Of a DNA stretch of 35,457 nucleotides, positions 10,481 to 20,600 are shown piece after piece. The position numbers and the translations under genes are program-made. Where the stretch lies: NCBI GenBank assembly GCA_037447655.1, contig JBBHKE010001164.1:1-35457 (forward strand), in the 5' to 3' direction. Position 1 is the first letter of the stretch. Every line of letters starts with the position of its first letter. Origin of the DNA: Zygnema cylindricum. Lineage: Eukaryota; Streptophyta; Zygnematophyceae; Zygnematales; Zygnemataceae. A model generated the notes under the pieces. It was not told where the DNA came from, made no database searches, and saw nothing but the letters and a program-made list of their open reading frames with translations.

Positions 10481-11034
10481 CACCGTGAATCGTTATTAGA
10501 CTATAGAAATTATTAGTATCAATAATAAATTAGTGTTTTTGATTATAATTTGTGTATCAATACCATTATGAAAAAGATGTTTAATTGTTATTTCTCTATA
10601 ATGCTGATTTAGGTATACAGAATCCGTCGTCATTACATACACGTTAAAATAGGTAAAAGTACAAAATCTGACAATCCGTACCACGTCGCATCCTTTCAGT
10701 GTAATTAATCCATAATTCTAATTCGGGTTTGCGAACACGTTTGTCGCAAACTCGACTCCACGTTTATTCTAAGCGCAGTTCTGTATGCAACCGACATAAG
10801 TTAACCACAATTTCCTTACGGTTTTTGGTAATCAAGTACAGTTTTGTACCAGCAAACACATTCCGTAGACCACACTATTCATGAAATAAGTACGGAAATT
10901 CCATTGACGCTAATTTACAATAACCGTAATTAACGTCACGGATAAAATAGAATCAGTCACTGTATTTCGGGTATCAATGTCAAAATTTTGGGGCGCCGAT
11001 ATAGAGTACATAAGTCTAATAACGATTCACGATG
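10481..11034. mobile_element. TA-flanked TIR element (MITE), 554 bp
   Basis: The ends are CACCGTGAATCGTTATTAGA and, inverted, CATCGTGAATCGTTATTAGA, each flanked outside by TA. Near the right end it shares a block (CAAAATTTTGGGGCGCCG) with the MITE at 25,348-25,528. It has no coding capacity. TA target duplications point to the Tc1/mariner type; the TIR does not match one I can name. It starts 47 bp beyond the copia element. Confidence 0.8.
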
Positions 11035-11143
11035 TACCATTCGCCAGTGTTGCCTGGTCAGTCGTTTCGTTTTGCACCAGTCCGGTGCTTAGTGCGAATG
11101 GCCTTCCACCGCCAGCCCCTCCACATGTTGTTGGTACAGTGTA

Positions 11144-11913
11144 CCGCCAATCCCTATTAGCGTAGTCTACGCTAATTCCATCCCGCTTATTTTTGCTTTG
11201 CCCATTTTCTAAAAGGGAAAAGCATTCTAGTCGCCTTCGTCTCTAGTGACAACGAAAATTGACCGTCGATTGTTTTTTTGTAAGATCGTGAGCCGTTGAG
11301 TGATTTGAGTTTTGATTGGCTTTGTCATGTTTCAATTTTGATGTAATGAAAAGAGACACGTGATACAATCTTATTTGTTTTATTTCGCGTGGTTGTAGTG
11401 GTATGATTAAAGGCCTGACAAAATCGACGTCACGCCAAAATGTCGTGTAATCAATGCCGGTTAAGTAACGTACAGTATCGTACTTTAAATATTTGCGCGT
11501 TCGATCCCGTCACATCACGCCACGTTGTCGTGTTCTCAATATCCATACATTACTGTTATTTCAGTGTTGGCGTGACGTACGATGTGTCGTGTTATCAATA
11601 CCAGTACAGTATCGTACAGTATCGCACTTTTAATTTTGGCGTGTGCGATCTCGTCACATCACGCCACGTTGTCGTATTCTCAATATCTGTACACTACACC
11701 GCCAATCGCTATTAGCGTGTAGGTTTGATTAGCGTATACTGTTATTTAGCGTGGTGTACGCTAATTGGGAATTTGGAAATTTTGGAAGAAATCGATTACT
11801 CTAATTAGTAATTAGGGCTTTTATTAAATAGTGTGGATAATTCTATTTGAGAATAAAAACAAAAAAAAGCGGGACGGGATTAGCGTACACAACGCTAATA
11901 GCGATTGGCGGTG
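11144..11913. mobile_element. Composite TA-flanked MITE, about 770 bp
   Basis: The two ends (11,144-11,186 and 11,869-11,913) are inverted copies over more than 40 bp, including TACGCTAATYCCRTCCCGC, and both are flanked by TA. The left end lacks the first CA of the family terminus. A further full terminus at 11,697-11,717 lies inside, a perfect inverted match to 11,893-11,913, so a 217-bp element may be nested at the right side. The interior contains a 144-bp tandem repeat. Confidence 0.7.
11430..11695. repeat. 144-bp tandem repeat, about two copies
   Basis: The marker CGTACAGTATCG occurs at 11,469 and 11,613, and GTCGTGTWATCAAT at about 11,442 and 11,586. Both copies contain CATCACGCCACGTTGTCGT. 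Frames across it are not conserved between copies, so it is not coding. Confidence 0.8.
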
Positions 11914-11925
11914 TACAGTACAGTA

Positions 11926-12092
11926 CACAGTGAATCGTAATTAGAGTAAATAACGTTAATTCGGTCGCCCTAAATTTTGACTCTATCACGTTAAATAGAG
12001 TAGATGATTCGAATTTTTTCATTATACTATTTAAGGTAAGCTATAGTTAGCGTAAAAAAATCTAATATAGGGTCGTTTTAAATAGTGTGGAG
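11926..12092. mobile_element. TA-flanked MITE with two different ends, 167 bp
   Basis: The left end is CACAGTGAATCGTAATTAG and the right end is AAATAGTGTGGAG, both beside TA. The same end pair and size occur at 26,247-26,412, and the interior shares the TTAAGGTA...TAGCGTAAAAAA segment. This makes it a distinct subfamily with asymmetric termini. Confidence 0.75.
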
Positions 12093-12200
12093 TACGGACA
12101 ATGTCTGGCTGTGCAAAATTGTACTTTTATAAGTAAAAAGGTATAAATAATAATTTAATAGAATCGCACTCGCATGTGAAATCGCACTAAACAAAAAAAA

Positions 12201-12268
12201 AATCGCATCGAAAAAAACTCGTTCGCATAGCTCCATCTGTCGACAACATTGTCGTCAGTGTGAACATT
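12201..12268 (+). repeat. Dispersed repeat, copy inverted at the window end
   Basis: The segment has ATCGAAAAAAA, GTTCGCATA and GTCGTCAGTGTGAACATT in order. It matches the - strand of 35,388-35,457 with few changes and an equal layout. The unit is probably longer and its type is unknown. Confidence 0.75.
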
Positions 12269-12369
12269 CACATGAATTTACATGTGAAAAGTTTGAAGTT
12301 AAACGGCAACAATATGAGTTGAGACAAATAGTATATATATATGTGAAACAAATAGTACTAACATTATAA

Positions 12370-12790
12370 AAGTTTTCTTTTTTGATGTTTTCTTTTGTGG
12401 TTTTGACTCTTGCAGTTTGAAGTATTTCTAGTACTCGTTGTCTTTTTGTGGGATACTATTATGGTTGTTTTTTAGTCTGTGTTGTGTGCAAGCTTCTATC
12501 CTCCTTCGATTGACTATTGTTGTTATGGACAGTTGGCGTGTTCCGGAACTTCCTCAGTTTGCCTCCCCGGGCCTGGGGGATTTAGGGGGTTGCTTTTAGT
12601 AGATCTTTAGCTCTGTTGTGATTTGGTTATGTTGCTTTTGTGCTTATTCCTCCTTTGCGTGTCTTTGGTTGGTGCGCCTTTTTTCTATTTGTTAGTTTCT
12701 TTCTCACTCTTTTTTGCCATCCACTTTTCTGGATCCCATGTACTCATATGGTTTACCATCGCGCTTTATTAATCTATTCCTCTGTAACTC
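12370..12790 (+). mobile_element. Possible LINE-type 3' tail (copy 2)
   Basis: A T/G-rich stretch ends in ATGGTTTACCATCGCGCTTT at 12,748-12,767, the block also seen at 1,821. No coding part of a LINE is present. The interpretation rests on the shared 3' end and composition. Confidence 0.3.
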
Positions 12791-12948
12791 ACTTCTTATA
12801 AGTGACTTCAGCTACTAGTCTCGCCCAAATAATGTAGCTACTTATCATTAATGAATCTTGGATTGCATCTGCTTTGGGATTCTAGGGTGCTTGCTATCTT
12901 CTGTTGAACTCTCGCTGGAGTTGGGGAGTCCTCTATTTCTATATGTAG

Positions 12949-13257
12949 TCAGAACTTCCTAAAACCTCTAAAACATATTTCATGATATTTCTCGGTCTGC
13001 ATGCCTGTTGTTTGTGGTAATAGTTGTTTCATTCTTCTGTTGAAGCTTCTTTCATACACATTATAGTTCATCAGTCCTACAAACAGTGTAGCATCAAGAA
13101 GAATAGTGTTATCCTGCTGGACAATCATGGTTTCGTGCAGCCTCACTTTTTCTGCCAAAACACAAATTTTGATTACTTTATGTTGTTTCATTCCTTGTAG
13201 CGTTACAGTGCGTGTAAGATTTGTAGCTTTGTCTAGGATGATGTTTTCCCCTGTCAA
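12949..13257 (-). CDS. Unrecognised open frame, 102 codons
   Basis: This open frame starts MTGENIILDKATNL and ends GFRKF, with mixed composition and no low-complexity bias. I do not recognise a family. It lies between a possible LINE tail and the mTERF exon region, on the opposite strand. No splice context or promoter supports it, and a frame of this length can arise by chance in AT-rich DNA. Confidence 0.15.
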   Translation of the reverse strand: MTGENIILDKATNLTRTVTLQGMKQHKVIKICVLAEKVRLHETMIVQQDNTILLDATLFVGLMNYNVYERSFNRRMKQLLPQTTGMQTEKYHEICFRGFRKF

Positions 13258-13371
13258 GTGTGCTTCATGTCTTTTTCAGAACGATGAATATCTGCAATGT
13301 GCAGCTATGTCGGTAATGTCTTTTTGGGATTCGCCCTAAATTGATTTTTATAGCACTTTTGGCGTTTGCAG

Positions 13372-13530
13372 ATTGCGCTAAATGGTCATGATCTAACGAA
13401 AAAGGAGGGGGAGCTATGGCTGAATAGGGCTCTCAGAGAAGGAACGCCTACTAGGTGTTATCTACTCTCATTGGGCCTTACTTTGGAAGACCTGATGTAG
13501 TTTTCTGATAAGAGCAGAATGGTATTTGAG
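13372..13530 (+). pseudogene. Candidate mTERF-type exon with internal stop
   Basis: The stretch follows TTTGCAG and ends before GTGAGC; it is 159 nt, in phase at both ends. It reads IALNGHDLTKKEGELWLNRA near the start and then YLLSLGLTLEDLM, followed by an in-frame TAG (13,498-13,500). A YL(L/V)SLG(L/I)xxED pattern is typical of mTERF repeat helices. It is 398 bp upstream of a clear mTERF exon that also carries a stop, so both could be parts of one dead gene. The assignment is weaker than for the exons at 13,929 and 15,935. Confidence 0.45.
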
Positions 13531-13685
13531 GTGAGCCTTATGTTTTCAACAAGTCGTAGAGTAGCTATTGTTTAGCCTCATCCCTTTGAAAGTTTTAATT
13601 CCAGATTTATGTATTGTTTCTACATATGTTGATGGTTTCTACTATAAGCAGCAAGTCGAGGAAATTGTATGGCTAGAAAAAAGTA

Positions 13686-13879
13686 CACTGCCCATTGCTG
13701 TTAGAGTTAACTACTCTATTTCGAGTGAGTGTTTTTGACCCAAAATCATAAATTAGTTAATGACACTATTCAGTGAAGTGGAACATGATGAGCCACATGG
13801 TGAAACTTGATTTAGTATAGTTAATTTTAATGAAGTGTTAACGTTAATAATTGACTAACGCTAATAGTAATGGGCGGTG
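13686..13879. mobile_element. TA-flanked MITE, 194 bp
   Basis: The ends CACTGCCCATTGCTGTTAGA and (inverted) CACCGCCCATTACTATTAGC are flanked by TA at 13,684-13,685 and 13,880-13,881. It belongs to the CCCATYG subfamily, like 24,113-24,299. Its right 123 bp recur at 15,763-15,885 as part of the mTERF duplication, so it was in place before that duplication. Confidence 0.8.
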
Positions 13880-13928
13880 TAGCAATTGAGAGAAAAAAAT
13901 AAACAGAAAATTGTAAGTTTTTTTGCAG

Positions 13929-14199
13929 ACAAATCAAGTCAAATGACAAGACAAATGCCGCAGCTCGAGTAAATTATCTTCGTTCATTTGATGTTCGAAA
14001 TGTGGATATTCCAAAGCTCCTTGCACGGCACCCTCAGTTACTGGAATACAGCATAGAACGTACAATCCAGCAAAGGGTGGCCTATTTGGTTAGTTCGGGC
14101 ATCCCAGGGAGTTGCTCAGGAAGGATTGTGACTCTCTGCCCGACACTTCTTTGACATAGCGTGGAGATTGGCTTAAAACCAGGAGTGAGGTTCCTACTG
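13929..14199 (+). pseudogene. mTERF family exon, copy 1 (nonsense mutation)
   Basis: mTERF proteins are helical-repeat factors that bind nucleic acid in mitochondria and plastids and act in transcription termination or RNA processing. The exon follows TTTTTTTGCAG and ends before GTGAGA; it is 271 nt (1 + 90 codons). It contains VNYLRSFDVRNVDIPKLL and VAYLVSSGIP, the typical alternation of leucine-rich helices and conserved prolines. After CPTLL the codon that is CGA (Arg) in the second copy is TGA, a premature stop. GTT-rich introns and the same flanks are shared with 15,935-16,205. The stop at 13,498 also suggests that this copy is dead. Confidence 0.8.
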
Positions 14200-14366
14200 G
14201 TGAGAAACGTCATCTGTACTCAAATTGTTTCGCTATTAAGAGGGAATGATTGCAAAGTATAGTGTGCATAGAGAGTAAAATCTATCATATACCATCTCTG
14301 CAACACATTTATAATGTAAAAGTCCAGATTCAAAATTTTGAATTCAACATCTGTAATTGGATTGTT

Positions 14367-14466
14367 TAACTTATATTCCTTTTCTACAGTCTTAGAATTA
14401 AAACCTTTGATATGAATAACTTATATTACTTTTCTACAGTTTTAGAATTAAAACCTTTGATATGAA
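14367..14466 (+). repeat. 50-bp tandem duplication inside copy 1
   Basis: Two adjacent units start TAACTTATATT and end TTTGATATGAA with two base changes. The second duplication copy (around 16,375-16,425) has only one unit, so this arose after the segmental duplication or was lost from the other copy. Confidence 0.88.
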
Positions 14467-14513
14467 TCCTGTTCAATATCTTAAATCGGGAGTCTTTACT
14501 TTCTATTTGCTCT

Positions 14514-15762
14514 ATTGCAGGTCTTTTAAGCTATATCGTTTAGTTTTTTGTCAAAAAACAAAGCCAATTATGCAACGTTTTGCTTTAAGCAATGTGTAGA
14601 CAGGGCATGTTGTATTATGCACTATGCAATAATTAAAATTGATGTTTTAATTATGTTTCTGTATTATTACGAATATTATTTTGCAGTGTAGATAGAATTA
14701 TCTCATTTATTTTTGTTTTTATGAAGAAATAAACATGAACCAAAGCTGACATGTATGCATCATCGCCTGCACATTACATAATTTATATACTTCACGTAAT
14801 TACCGCTGCATCCGCTTCACATAACATAACAAATTCATCATTTATGAGTGTAGCAGGTGCTGCAGCAGCTTCTGTAGTAGCTTCCGTTAACAGGAAACCT
14901 TCGAAGGCAAATGGTCCTCCGAAACCAGGTCAGTCCAGAATTCACATATTTTTTTGAAAGACTTTTGCATTTAGTGTTGGGGGCCCATCAAGCTAAGTTC
15001 AAGTCATTGCATGACTCGTTTTTATTGATTGGGCAATTTATGGCCGCAGGATTATGATCTGGGCGGTCAGAAATCGCTCAATCATTGTAACTGTCATGCA
15101 GTGGCTCAAAAAATGGCCTGCTGGGGCCCAGCCCTTAGTTTCCTGTATTTATATCATTTTGGAAAATCTTTGGCTTGTAGTGTTGTTGGTTGATATCCTG
15201 TTTGAAAATGTTTGTCTTTTATCATTGTATTCTTGTCTTTTAGTACTGTACTTAGATGAATTATTTTCAGAGCTATTCTGCAGCCTTTAGGAATAAAGCG
15301 TTATGGTAATGTAATAGTAATGATCTACTAGGAACTCACCAATACGTTTATTCCGTATTGCAAAAAGAGAGGAAAACTGGAGAGATATTTGCGAATTTTA
15401 GGTGTTCTTAGCAGATTTGTGTAGCCTCTGTTTAATCACACAGTATTTCTTGGTTTTCCACTGTCAGTGTGAAGGTAGTTGTTTATGTTACAGATGTATG
15501 CATATTTTTACAGTAATTCTAGTTATACTTTTGAAATTTCGAGAAGTCTTTGTTTTCTAAACAGTCTTCAGGTTCAACCATCTTCTATAAGCATCGAAAT
15601 TTTGAAATGTAATTTTTGTATTTTTCTTTCTTAAAACCGTTGACATTAAGTTTGTTGATTTATTCTCCTCCCTCTCCCCTCTCCCCTCTCTCCTCTCTCC
15701 TCTCTCCTCTGTGGTCAATATGGAAGCAGAAATGGGATATCCTGCGGGTTCTCCTCTTCCTC
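14514..15762. other. Spacer between the mTERF copies
   Basis: AT-rich, non-coding in appearance. A 72-bp stretch at 14,857-14,928 is bounded by CAG and GTCAGT and would read as an alanine-rich linker, but it lacks homology and is not called. A short CT-rich run lies at 15,665-15,712. Confidence 0.5.
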
Positions 15763-16471
15763 TTAATGACACTATTTAGTGAAGTGGACCATGATGAGCC
15801 AGATGGTGAAACTTGATTTAGTATAGTTTATTTTAATGAAGTGTTAACGTTAATAATAGACTATCGCTTATAATAATGGGCGGTGTAGCAAGTTAGAGAT
15901 AAAAATTAACAGAAAATTGTATGTTTTTTTGCAGACGAATCAAGTCAAATGACAAGACAAATGGTGTAGCTCGAGTAAATTATCTTCGTTCATTTGATGT
16001 TCGAAATGTGGATATTCCAAAGCTCCTTGCATGGCACCCTCAGTTACGGGAATACAGCATGGAACGTATAATCCAGCAAAGGGTGGCCTATCTGGTTAGT
16101 TCGGGCATCCCAGAGAGTCGCTTAGGAAGGATTGTGACTCTCTGCCCCACACTTCTTCGACATTGTGTGGAGATTGGCTTAAAACCAGGAGTAAGGTTCC
16201 TACAGGTGAGAAAAGTCATCTGTACTTAAATTGTTTCGCTATTAAGAGGGAATGGTTGCAAAGTTTAGAGCTGCATTTTGAGTAAAATCTGTCATATAAC
16301 ATATCTGCATCACACTTATAATGTAGAAGTGCAGGTCCAAAACTTTGAATTCAAAATGTGTAATTGGATTATTTAACTTAAATTCCTTTTCTACAATCTT
16401 AGAATTAAAATATTTGATATGAATTCCTGTTCAATATCTTAAATCAGGAGCTTTTGCTTTCTATTTGCTCT
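15763..16471 (+). repeat. Segmental duplication unit, copy 2 (709 bp)
   Basis: This is the counterpart of 13,757-14,513. Its left edge falls within the MITE (only the right 123 bp are present) and its right edge runs directly into a polypyrimidine tract. Confidence 0.88.
15935..16205 (+). CDS. mTERF family exon, copy 2 (open)
   Basis: The exon is bounded by TTTTTTTGCAG and GTGAGA, 271 nt, with the same phase as copy 1. It encodes about 90 residues covering roughly three mTERF helical repeats: VNYLRSFDVRNVDIPKLL, then a YSMERIIQQRVAYLVSSG segment, then SRLGRIVTLCPTLLRHCVE and GLKPGVRFLQ. No stop or frameshift is present. Full mTERF proteins are several times longer; the expected following repeats are not seen before the transporter gene. 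The upstream exon lies before copy 1, so this copy may be an extra exon of one gene (copy 1 then skipped) or a partial duplicate without function. Targeting to an organelle cannot be judged. Confidence 0.82.
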
Positions 16472-17220
16472 CATCTGTCTCTCTGTTTCCTACCTTTCTA
16501 TTTCCTCCCATTTCTCTCTCTTTCCTACCTTTCCCCTTTATTTTCCTCTCTCCGTCTGTCTTTCCACATCTGTCGCTGCTTCCTCTTCTCTCTTCTCCAT
16601 ATCTTCGCAAACCTCTCTCACTCTCTCCATTTTTTATTCCCTTTCTACCCACCCTTCTTTTTTTCATCAACGTCTCTCTCGATATTTCCCTTATCTCCCC
16701 TCCTTTTATCACTTTTCTCTCCACTCCCTTTGTCTCTCCCCTCCTGTGCACCGTCTCCCATGTCCATCTGTATCCATTTCTCTCTTTCTCCCCCTCATTG
16801 GCCGCTTGAATTATCTCCAACCCAACACTCTCTCTCTCCCCCCCCTCCCCCCCCCCCCCCTCCCCTTCTTTTCACACTTACTGTCTCTCTTTTCCTCCTT
16901 GTGAAAATTCAGCTTGCTCTCTCCCACATCTTTCTCCTACGCTATTTGAACCTCTCATTCTCTTTGCCTTCGTTTCTTAATATTCTCTTCTTCTCCTCCC
17001 ATCTCCCCCATGTCTCTCTCACTCATTCCATTCCCTCTCCCAACTCTAACCATCCTCTTCCTTCTCTCACACTCTCTCTCCCTACCCCCTTCCGTCATCC
17101 TCCATCCCATCATCTTTATCTCCAATTCAAATTGTCTTTCCCCGCTCGATCACCTTCTCCAGTGCCCATGTCTTCTTTGACTCCATTTCTCTCCCTTTGA
17201 CTCTTCTCCCTCCCCCGATC
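16472..17220. repeat. Long polypyrimidine tract
   Basis: About 750 bp strongly biased to C and T on the + strand, with CTCTCT and CCCC runs. It starts exactly at the duplication edge and separates the mTERF region from the convergent transporter gene. A 248-codon open frame is a consequence of the composition (Ser/Leu/Pro). Confidence 0.9.
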
Positions 17221-17363
17221 CCCATGCTTTCTGTGTGTACTATTTGCAGTTTACTCTTTCTACTACAAATATCTATGCTACATCACAAATTAAGTGAGTT
17301 CACATAACTAGCAGATACAAACTTTTATAATTAAGAAAATAATGAACCTGCTCCTCACCTTCA

Positions 17364-17369
17364 TTTATT
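17364..17369 (-). promoter_or_regulatory. Candidate polyadenylation signal of the transporter gene
   Basis: AATAAA on the - strand, about 90 bp past the stop codon. Plant signals are loose, so this is only a position worth testing. Confidence 0.3.
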
Positions 17370-17456
17370 TCTCCTGGAAGCAGGTATCCATTTTAAGTAT
17401 AAAATAGCACAACAATCAATCCTTTTCCTTTTTTAAAATAAACTGTTCGGAACTAA

Positions 17457-17648
17457 CTACCGCTTCTGGAAGTTGAGATTGCGAATGGCATACGCAAAGA
17501 TGCAAAAGAACATCATTGTAAAGGCAAAAAGAATTGCGACCACTTCTCCCAAAAAGTCACTTTCGTAATCGAAGTAACTTTTTAGAAAGTCTTTCACTCT
17601 CTGTGGAGATTCTCCAGGTTGGTCGATCATGTTTGTGTAATCTCCCAT
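17457..17648 (-). CDS. PDR terminal exon
   Basis: 192 nt with stop TAG at 17,457-17,459, acceptor TTTTTTGCCAG. It encodes [20 protein letters not shown], a final membrane helix and the ending [10 protein letters not shown], which corresponds to the (A/S)IKxxNFQRR carboxy end of PDR proteins. Confidence 0.95.
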   Translation of the reverse strand: MGDYTNMIDQPGESPQRVKDFLKSYFDYESDFLGEVVAILFAFTMMFFCIFAYAIRNLNFQKR

Positions 17649-20600
17649 CTGGCAAAAAATAACATCTTAAGTTGAGAAGAGCTGTTTACAGCACACCCTC
17701 CATTTCGTTCATTTCTTATGTTTTTCCTATGAATTTCTCTTCTTTCAAAAACCACCCTCTCTTTTATGGTAGAGCAAAATCTCCAAGTATCTGCTTATTT
17801 ATTCATTCATCCATTGAGCTGTCTGTATCTTCTTTACATTCCGCACTCTAACAGAGACTTTTTCTAACCATCTCGTTGAAATTGATGACACAACATGTAC
17901 CTCTTCCTTGAAATAAACACCCAGTATGAACAAAATTATGACCTGAAATCGAAAATATCAGACCCACCTGAGAGGCGATAAGACCATAAAGTGTCCATGC
18001 AAGTGGATTGATGAAATAGAACCATCTCCACCATACAGGAATTCTCTGTGAAAACAACAACGATGGAGGCAATGTAAAACAGAAAAATATTAACAAAACC
18101 TCCTGGGGATCCTCCATCGATGGATGCAATGAATGCTGGAAATTGTCGAAGCACACCAAAAATGCTAAAGAATTGATCTTCGAATGTCGGAGGTCTGTCA
18201 TGGACATCCCAATAACTTCAATGAATTTCAGTAGGGTTTTCACAGTCACCTCTCTACTTCCACTGTCAAAAACAATATTCAATACCGTCCCAAAAAAAAC
18301 AAACCTAGGAAAGCAAAAATCTGCCTCACCTTCCGCTGGATAATGAAACCCGAAAAAAGCATCCAGAGACAGAAGGCGAACATGGAAACAACCATGGCCA
18401 GTTGCTCATTAGGAGTGATAGAAATAGCCATCATTCCGTAATACGTGAAAAAAAGGAGAGTGAGGAACATGAACAAAAAATACCAGAAGAATTTTGCTGC
18501 AGTCCAGTGGAATTGGACTAACGCATAAGTTACGACAGAATACAGCATGCACTGAACAAAAACGTATGGAATTTCGATCAGCCCTTGTGCAAGAGCATAC
18601 GGCAACGCAGAGTATAAACCAGCTGCTCTTTCACGGTAAAAAATTGTCCTTTCCACCGATAACATAGGTTGAACTGTGGTAGCATTCGACCATCCCAAAA
18701 AGAGAGACGCTATATAAAGAGCTCCCATAACGTTATAAACATCTTGTTGAGTTGCTCTCTTCGTTCCGAGGTCAAAAAAGATAGAACCAATGAGAAGAGC
18801 GATAACGAGTGAGAAAAAGAATCGTACAACATTATACTCCGGAGCTCGCCAATACATTTGACTCCGTTTCCAAAGACAAGCATAGAACTGGGTCCAAGCA
18901 GATGTTGAGTATTTCGTCTCAAAGTGGAGATCCTTGTAACCACCAGCAGGAGTTTTTAGGGCAATAATAAGCTCCTCATTCAACCTGAAGCCAAACAGAT
19001 GTGTATAGTATATATATAATGATTACAGTTAGCTATAGGCAACAAGGAAAGAGTAGTATGTTCGTGAACAAAAACAATAATAAGAAAATGAATACAATCT
19101 TAATTCATATTTAAACCAATAGTATCGCTCCCGAGCTACAGTTTACAATTCTAGTTTTTCAACCTCAACCTATATCCTAACAAGAAACAGAGGAGAAAGG
19201 AGAAAGGAAAAAAAGCTACACCTCTCCAAAACAATGATGCGTTGCTAAAATTCCTCGTGAACCCGACCAATAAGTGAATACGATGTAGGGCATTTTGAGC
19301 GAAAACAATACCTGTATCGTTCCGATTTCACAAAAATATCTGTAAAATCAACTCCAATCTTTTCTGCAGCAGCAGGATGTGAAATTTCCAACATCCAAGT
19401 TGCAGGATTATAACCGTCCTTAATTTTCGGAACTCCTTCAATAGCTTGAAAATAGTCAACCATAATCTGTGAATTTACTCCGAGAGGACCACAATAGATA
19501 ATTTGACCACCACTCTTCATGAGCACAAGTTCATCAAAAGCTTCGAAGATGTCAATTGAAGGTTGATGTATAGTACAAACCACGGTGCATTCAGTGTCCA
19601 CTGTATTACGAACTGTGCGCATAACAATAGCCGCAGCACGAGCATCTAAACCTGAAAATAAATGAAAAAACGAATAGGAGAATATGAGTATATGACTTTA
19701 AAAACTTAAACGTGAATAATAATACAAACTAAAAAGATGAGAGTGTGAGAAATTGGTCTACCTGAAGTTGGTTCATCCATGAAAATAATGGAGGGATTGG
19801 CCACAAGTTCCACGGCAGTTGTGAGGCGTTTCCTTTGTTCGGTCGACAGACCGGTGACACCTGGCAGTCCCACAAGCGCATCGCGCAGAGTGCTGAGCTC
19901 AACTAGATCCATCACCTCCTCCACAAAAGCCTGTAGAAAGTCATTAAAAGAAAAGAAAAGAAAAAAAGTGTGTTGAAAGTCAGTAAAAGAAAAGAAAAGA
20001 AAAGTGTCATTTCAACCTGCTTGTCGTGGGCAGTTACCGAGGGAATCAGAAACCCTCCCCCCTAAAAAAACAACCTACAAATAGAAACATGTCACCACTC
20101 TTCTGCTCTGGCTTCCCTTCAACCCAGAGCCTGTCCGTCTTACTCTTCCTCTTGCTCTCTCTTCCCTCCACCCGAGTCCCTGTCCCTCTCGCTCTTCCAT
20201 TTCCTATATTTATATTTTCAGTTACCAAGCCCTCCTGAAAAAAGAAGGAAACCCTGTCAACACTCTCTCTTCCTTCCACCCCAGAAACTGTCCCACTTAC
20301 TCTTCCACTTGCTCTTGCCTCCACCTGTTCCTCATACTCTCTCCACCTGCTCTCTATCTCTCTACCCCAAGCCCTGTCCCTCTCACTCTTCCATTTCCTA
20401 TATTCATCTATTCAGTCACTAATTCATCTCCTTATGCGCCTCCGTCTCCCTATATTAACATCAATATCTTATACTTTTTCCGACCATTCTTGGATGTAGA
20501 TTGTAAGTGAAAAGATCAAGTTGAGCTCACCAAAACTAGAGGAAAGCAAACTGAAATGACAATTAAAATCACAATTATTTCAATCAATAAAAAATGCATT

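Larger units (their letters stand above)
13757..14513 (+). repeat. Segmental duplication unit, copy 1 (757 bp)
   Basis: The unit spans part of a MITE, the intron end, the mTERF exon and about 310 bp of the next intron. It matches 15,763-16,471 in the same orientation, 2,006 bp away. It is longer by a 50-bp internal tandem duplication. Confidence 0.88.

Noticed and set aside
14857-14928. Possible 72-bp exon with an alanine-rich linker
   Set aside because: Splice-like borders only; low-complexity product, and the phase does not match the next mTERF exon directly.
16454-17200. 248-codon open frame, the longest in the window
   Set aside because: It lies fully in a polypyrimidine tract; the product is Ser/Leu/Pro repeats, and a 119-codon frame is open on the other strand for the same reason.
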